Positions 6,128 to 9,122 of a stretch of 9,122 nt of DNA are shown here, in pieces. The stretch is from Methanocorpusculum sp. (GTDB taxonomy: Archaea; Halobacteriota; Methanomicrobia; Methanomicrobiales; Methanocorpusculaceae), in assembly GCA_029987235.1 (NCBI GenBank), contig DALTWF010000048.1, forward strand, positions 1 to 9,122. Reading direction: 5' to 3'. The notes below the pieces were generated by a model. The model saw nothing but the letters and a program-made list of their open reading frames with translations. It made no database searches and was not told the DNA's origin. Made by a program: the position numbers and the translations under genes. How positions within the stretch are numbered: the first letter of the stretch is position 1; each line of letters starts with the position of its first letter.

Positions 6128-7465
6128 TCATTCCGCTTCTTTTTTCCCGTTTTTCTCCCGCTGCTGTGAAAACAGCGTCTTTTTCCGCACAATAAGACAG
6201 GCAGCAATAAGCGCAAGGGCGGCGGGGATAACCAGACTCACCGAGCGCGTCATTTCCATGACCATAATAAGCACTGCTACTGGTGCATGAGAGATGCTTC
6301 CAAAAAGCGCAATCATGCCGACAATGACAAAAGCAGGGACAATAAGAGGGGAAAAGACATCAGGAAAGAAAAAGACGAGACCTGCTCCAAACGCCCCTCC
6401 GGCAAAGGCGCCGATGGAAAGACCCGGTGCAAAAACACCGCCTGATGCGCCGGAACCGATAGTAAGACTGGTTCCAAGGATTTTCAGAAACGGCAGAATG
6501 AGAAGAACCGCAAACGGCAGCAGGTTGTAAAGCGCAAGCTGGACAAAACCATAGCCGGTACCAAGCGTTCCAAGCGCGGCAGCGGCTGTTTGCGGAGAGA
6601 TAAGACCGAAAACAACGACAATAATACCGAAAATGAGGACTCCGAGCACCGGTTTGAATAATTCAGGCAGGTGGATTTTTGCAAAAATTGTTTGTGTTTT
6701 GTAAAAACAGAATATGTATAAAAGACCGATTAAAGCAGCAACTGCGCCGAATACTGCAAACAGCGGTATTTCCGTGAGCGTAAAAACAAACTCAAGTGTG
6801 CAGAATAATGCGTCATATCCTTCAAAAAAACCGAAAACAAGGAAACTTATCATAGATGCGATGAGGCTTGGGATGAGCGCTTCAAAATCAAAACCCTTCA
6901 GGTACAAAATCTCCGCACCAAGCACCGCACCACCGAAAGGTGCTTTGAAAATCGCCCCGATTCCCGCACCGATTCCTGCCGCAATCGCCATCTTGCGTTC
7001 TTTTTCGGAGAAATGAAACAGATCCGATACAATCGCGCCAAATCCGGCACAGACCTGTGTAATAGGACCTTCGCAGCCGGCGCTTCCGCCGGTACCGATG
7101 GTAAGCACTGATGCGGCGATTTTTACAAACGGAACACGCCAGCGGATTTTTCCATCATCATGGAAGGCTTTTATGGCATTGTTCGTTCCGGCGCCTTTTG
7201 TTTCGGGAGCGGTCTTCTGCACCAGCAGACTGGAGAGAAACGCACCGGCGCAGAGTATCGGGATAATCAGCCACAGATATTGTGGTGCTGCCCAAGCAGC
7301 CGCCTCTTCAAGCGCCATTCCCTCTTCGGGGTATGCATAGCCGAATAAAAACGAAAGGGCAAAAGAACCGAGGAGTTTTAAGAGTTCGTAAAAAAGGAGT
7401 GCGCCAAACCCTGAAAGTACGCCGACACAAAGTCCGATTTTGAGGATACTCCAGGGAGACAGCAT
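6128..7465 (-). CDS. CLC-family chloride channel or transporter
   Basis: A 445-residue polytopic membrane protein of the CLC family, which moves chloride or other anions as a homodimer, either as channel or as proton-coupled antiporter. The filter motif GTGGSAGCEGP is at 124-134 with the gating glutamate E132. GSGASGGVFAPGL at 337-349 is the second anion-site motif. The first anion-site region reads KGAGTNNAI at about 90-98, so alanine 92 stands where E. coli ClcA has serine in GSGIP; this matches a divergent GxGT[N/D] subgroup. In KAPFGGAVLGAEIL (174-187) an isoleucine falls where ClcA has the proton glutamate E203, so antiport by the ClcA route is doubtful. No CBS domains follow; the C-terminus is a short lysine-rich tail. 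The gene starts 3 nt after the TPR stop and its own stop is 5 nt from that of DP2 on the other strand. Confidence 0.93.
   Translation of the reverse strand: MLSPWSILKIGLCVGVLSGFGALLFYELLKLLGSFALSFLFGYAYPEEGMALEEAAAWAAPQYLWLIIPILCAGAFLSSLLVQKTAPETKGAGTNNAIKAFHDDGKIRWRVPFVKIAASVLTIGTGGSAGCEGPITQVCAGFGAIVSDLFHFSEKERKMAIAAGIGAGIGAIFKAPFGGAVLGAEILYLKGFDFEALIPSLIASMISFLVFGFFEGYDALFCTLEFVFTLTEIPLFAVFGAVAALIGLLYIFCFYKTQTIFAKIHLPELFKPVLGVLIFGIIVVVFGLISPQTAAAALGTLGTGYGFVQLALYNLLPFAVLLILPFLKILGTSLTIGSGASGGVFAPGLSIGAFAGGAFGAGLVFFFPDVFSPLIVPAFVIVGMIALFGSISHAPVAVLIMVMEMTRSVSLVIPAALALIAACLIVRKKTLFSQQREKNGKKEAE
6137..6159 (+). terminator. U-rich tract, candidate terminator for the polC operon
   Basis: Fifteen bases past the DP2 stop the plus strand reads TTCTTTTTTCCC and then GTTTTTCTCCC. 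Euryarchaeal transcription often ends at such U-runs without a strong hairpin. The tract lies inside the opposite-strand CLC gene, where it encodes the lysine-rich tail (residues about 436-443). No other U-rich tract of this strength follows closely, which makes it the likely end of the plus-strand transcript. Confidence 0.4.
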
Positions 7466-7468
7466 TTT

Positions 7469-8407
7469 TCAGAGATGCGACTCCGCCTCGGCCTTCTTTT
7501 CCCGTGCGCGTGAAATAAGGTCTTTTTTTGATTCATCCGCGTATGACAGGGCCTGATTGAAGGCGGTTACCGCTTCGCTGTACCGCTCAAGACAGAGCAG
7601 TTCGTAGCCTTTGTTGTACCAGGTGTCTGCATCATAGGGAAGTGCGATTAACACCCGGCGGAAACAGTCAAATGCCTCCTGATGACGCCCCAGTTCGCTT
7701 AATGCCATGCCTTTGTTGTTCATTGCACCGGTCATGGTTTTTTCATGTTTCAGGGCTTTGTTATAGAAATAGACAGCTTCTTCAAAGTTTCCGAGTTTGC
7801 ATAAGGCGTTTCCGCAGTCAAAACAGCTCGGTGCATGTCCCGGGGCGATTTCAAGGGCTGCTTTGTAGCAGAGAACGGCTGATTCGTATTTTTTCGCCGA
7901 ATAAAGCATTGTTGCACGGTTGAACCAGTGTTCGGTTGCACGGGGCTCAAGTCTGCAGACTTTTTCCATTATTTCATCGGCATCTTTGTATTTCCCCTGT
8001 TTTGCAAGAGCAGTTGCGTGGCTTGTCAGAAATATGACGTCATCGGGCTCCATTTCCAATGCTTTGACGAAATATTTGTCTGCTTCGGCAATATGGCCGA
8101 AGCTCATGAGCACATCGCCTTTGTTATGGTAGTAGACGGCTGATTCGGGCCTGAGTTCGATTGCTTTGTCATAACAGGCGAGTGCTTCGCGTTCGTTCTT
8201 TTTCAGGGCAAGAAGCCGGCCTTTTTCGTGCCATACAAGGGGGTTGTCCGGGTCGGCTTCGATTGCTTTGTTCATGCATTTTACCGCATCGGTGAGGTTA
8301 TTATATCTGAGGTATCCGGCGGCTTCTGCAAAGCTTCGGGCGGCTTCTGCGGAGAGTTTTTCAGGATTTTTATTTTCAGTGTTCTTATTTCTGCTAAAGA
8401 GTCCCAT
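7469..8407 (-). CDS. TPR-repeat protein, eight repeats
   Basis: A 312-residue soluble protein. After a charged, low-complexity N-terminus (1-21) it consists of eight back-to-back TPR units of exactly 34 residues: 22-55, 56-89, 90-123, 124-157, 158-191, 192-225, 226-259 and 260-293. A short lysine/glutamate-rich tail follows. Units show the W/Y-x-x-x-G...A...A...P pattern, for example YHNKGDVLMSFGHIAEADKY. Eight such units make about one superhelical turn with a concave groove for peptide binding. No catalytic domain, signal peptide or membrane segment is present. It is the first gene of a likely two-gene unit with the CLC gene, three bases downstream. No good Shine-Dalgarno precedes the ATG at 8407; a further upstream start is blocked by an in-frame TGA. 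Partner and function are unknown. Confidence 0.93.
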   Translation of the reverse strand: MGLFSRNKNTENKNPEKLSAEAARSFAEAAGYLRYNNLTDAVKCMNKAIEADPDNPLVWHEKGRLLALKKNEREALACYDKAIELRPESAVYYHNKGDVLMSFGHIAEADKYFVKALEMEPDDVIFLTSHATALAKQGKYKDADEIMEKVCRLEPRATEHWFNRATMLYSAKKYESAVLCYKAALEIAPGHAPSCFDCGNALCKLGNFEEAVYFYNKALKHEKTMTGAMNNKGMALSELGRHQEAFDCFRRVLIALPYDADTWYNKGYELLCLERYSEAVTAFNQALSYADESKKDLISRAREKKAEAESHL

Positions 8408-8534
8408 TCAATACATAATTTGTCGGGGAAGGTTATGAAGACATCGGCAAGAGGATTCTGCAAAATCTTGAGCAGGAAATGAGTTAAACCATCTGCAAGA
8501 CAAAGTTACAAAAAAGTTCCAAAACAGCAACAAA
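8408..8534. other. Intergenic region between mtrH terminator and TPR gene
   Basis: No gene is seen here on either strand. On the minus strand it should contain the leader, and perhaps the promoter, of the TPR-CLC unit, but I see no convincing BRE/TATA pair at the right distance. The only TATA-like sequence nearby is the AT-rich inverted repeat TATAT/ATATA at 8571-8582, upstream of the terminator hairpin. If used, it would give a leader of about 140 bases. Confidence 0.4.
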
Positions 8535-8568
8535 ACAAAGAGAGGTGGAGTACTTTAACTCCCTTTGT
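8510..8568 (-). terminator. Hairpin and U-rich terminator downstream of mtrH
   Basis: In plus-strand coordinates ACAAAG at 8535-8540 pairs with CTTTGT at 8563-8568, and GGAGT at 8547-8551 pairs with ACTCC at 8558-8562, with a one-sided bulge between the stems and a 6-nt loop. Read on the minus strand, the hairpin is followed at once by TTTTGTTGCTGTTTTGG and then a TTTTTT run at about 8511-8516. It begins about 30 bases after the mtrH stop, where the end of the mtr operon transcript is expected. Confidence 0.65.
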
Positions 8569-8600
8569 CTTATATTGATATACTTCTATTCTTTAAGAGC

Positions 8601-9122
8601 TTAGACAAGCTTGTTGATCGGGCCGTCTTCGACACCCGGAGTTCCGCCGAAGTCTTTGAATGCTTCTGCAAGAACGATATCACAGAATGCGGAAGCAGTT
8701 GCTGCGCCTTCCATGTTCTCAATCGGACCGTACATGATAAGGTCTGCACCAAGGGTCATTGCCATGATGTTACAGCCGATATCAGGTGAGGACCATGCTG
8801 CCTGGCGGATACCCTCGATACCGCCGAAGTGGTGGTGGGACATCTGCTCAAGTAACAGCGGCTTGTCTTTGTAACCGTCTGCAAGGACATTCTTTCTCCA
8901 GCGTTTCAGCCAGGTCCAGGAAACGGTCATGTTGTGGTAAGCACCACCGGTCGGCAGACCGTGGATTGCTTTGCATGCGAGAATTTCACGCATGGAACCA
9001 AATGCACCAAGTCCGAGCGGAGTTGCTGCAGAGTCGAGAATCGGGCGGGTGATACCGCATTCTTCTGCAATCTGAAGCATACCCTTCTCCTGACCTGCAA
9101 CACCGCCGTCGACTAATGCCTT
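8601..9122 (-). CDS. mtrH: Tetrahydromethanopterin S-methyltransferase subunit H, C-terminal part
   Basis: The frame is open from the right edge to the TAA at 8601, giving 173 residues of a protein whose family is usually about 310 long, so the N-terminal part lies outside the window. MtrH transfers the methyl group of methyl-tetrahydromethanopterin to the corrinoid on MtrA; the MtrA-H complex then methylates coenzyme M and pumps sodium ions, a central energy-conserving step of methanogenesis. Recognisable segments are LVDGGVAGQEKGMLQIAEEC, PILDSAATPLGLGAFGS, ACKAIHGLPTGGAYHN and the ending DGPINKLV. MtrH has no membrane segments and works on the cytoplasmic face of the complex. It is commonly the last gene of the mtr operon, which agrees with the terminator just downstream. 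An apparent internal ATG at 9080 is not the start, since conserved sequence continues upstream of it. Confidence 0.95.
   Translation of the reverse strand, partial: KALVDGGVAGQEKGMLQIAEECGITRPILDSAATPLGLGAFGSMREILACKAIHGLPTGGAYHNMTVSWTWLKRWRKNVLADGYKDKPLLLEQMSHHHFGGIEGIRQAAWSSPDIGCNIMAMTLGADLIMYGPIENMEGAATASAFCDIVLAEAFKDFGGTPGVEDGPINKLV

Noticed and set aside
8601..9080. Complete gene starting at the ATG at 9080
   Set aside because: Conserved MtrH sequence continues in frame upstream to the window edge, so this ATG is an internal methionine.
8565..9116. Plus-strand frames antisense to mtrH
   Set aside because: They mirror a strongly conserved methanogenesis gene and have no ribosome binding site or recognisable product.

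Overview
This 9.1 kb window comes from a methanogenic archaeon. Two genes establish this: the large subunit DP2 of the archaeal replicative DNA polymerase D, and the C-terminal half of MtrH, a subunit of the methyl-tetrahydromethanopterin:coenzyme M methyltransferase found in methanogens. The overall look (an MscS channel paired with a DUF432 protein, an intein-free DP2, roughly balanced base composition) suggests Methanomicrobiales, possibly Methanocorpusculum. That genus guess is an impression, not something the sequence proves.

Left edge to 420: no convincing gene. The first ~60 bases hold two inverted repeats built of CTTCG-rich words, which look like part of a dispersed repeat. Positions 127-306 hold a degenerate 30-bp tandem array whose units pair a T-run with an A-run around small palindromes. 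A second array of three 21-bp units follows at 322-384.

421-6122, plus strand: four genes packed as one operon: a DUF432 protein, a small-conductance (MscS-type) mechanosensitive channel, a short HEAT-repeat protein, and DP2. Junctions are a 1-nt gap, an ATGA overlap and a TGATG overlap, so the replicative polymerase subunit appears to be translated from the tail of an osmotic-response transcript. Third codon positions in the first gene are almost all A or C, and this bias fades along the operon.

6128-8407, minus strand: a two-gene unit running toward the first operon. A protein made of eight consecutive 34-residue TPR repeats comes first, followed 3 nt later by a CLC-family chloride channel/transporter of the divergent GxGT[N/D] type. 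DP2 and the CLC gene converge with only 5 nt between stop codons, so termination signals must lie inside each other's coding sequence.

8408-9122: an intergenic stretch with a clear hairpin plus U-rich terminator downstream of mtrH, then the C-terminal 173 codons of mtrH, which runs off the right edge. MtrH is usually the last gene of the mtr operon, and the terminator fits that.

No tRNA, rRNA, CRISPR array, insertion sequence or intein was recognised. The most unusual material is the non-coding repeat region at the left, and the physical coupling of a mechanosensitive-channel module to the replicative polymerase.
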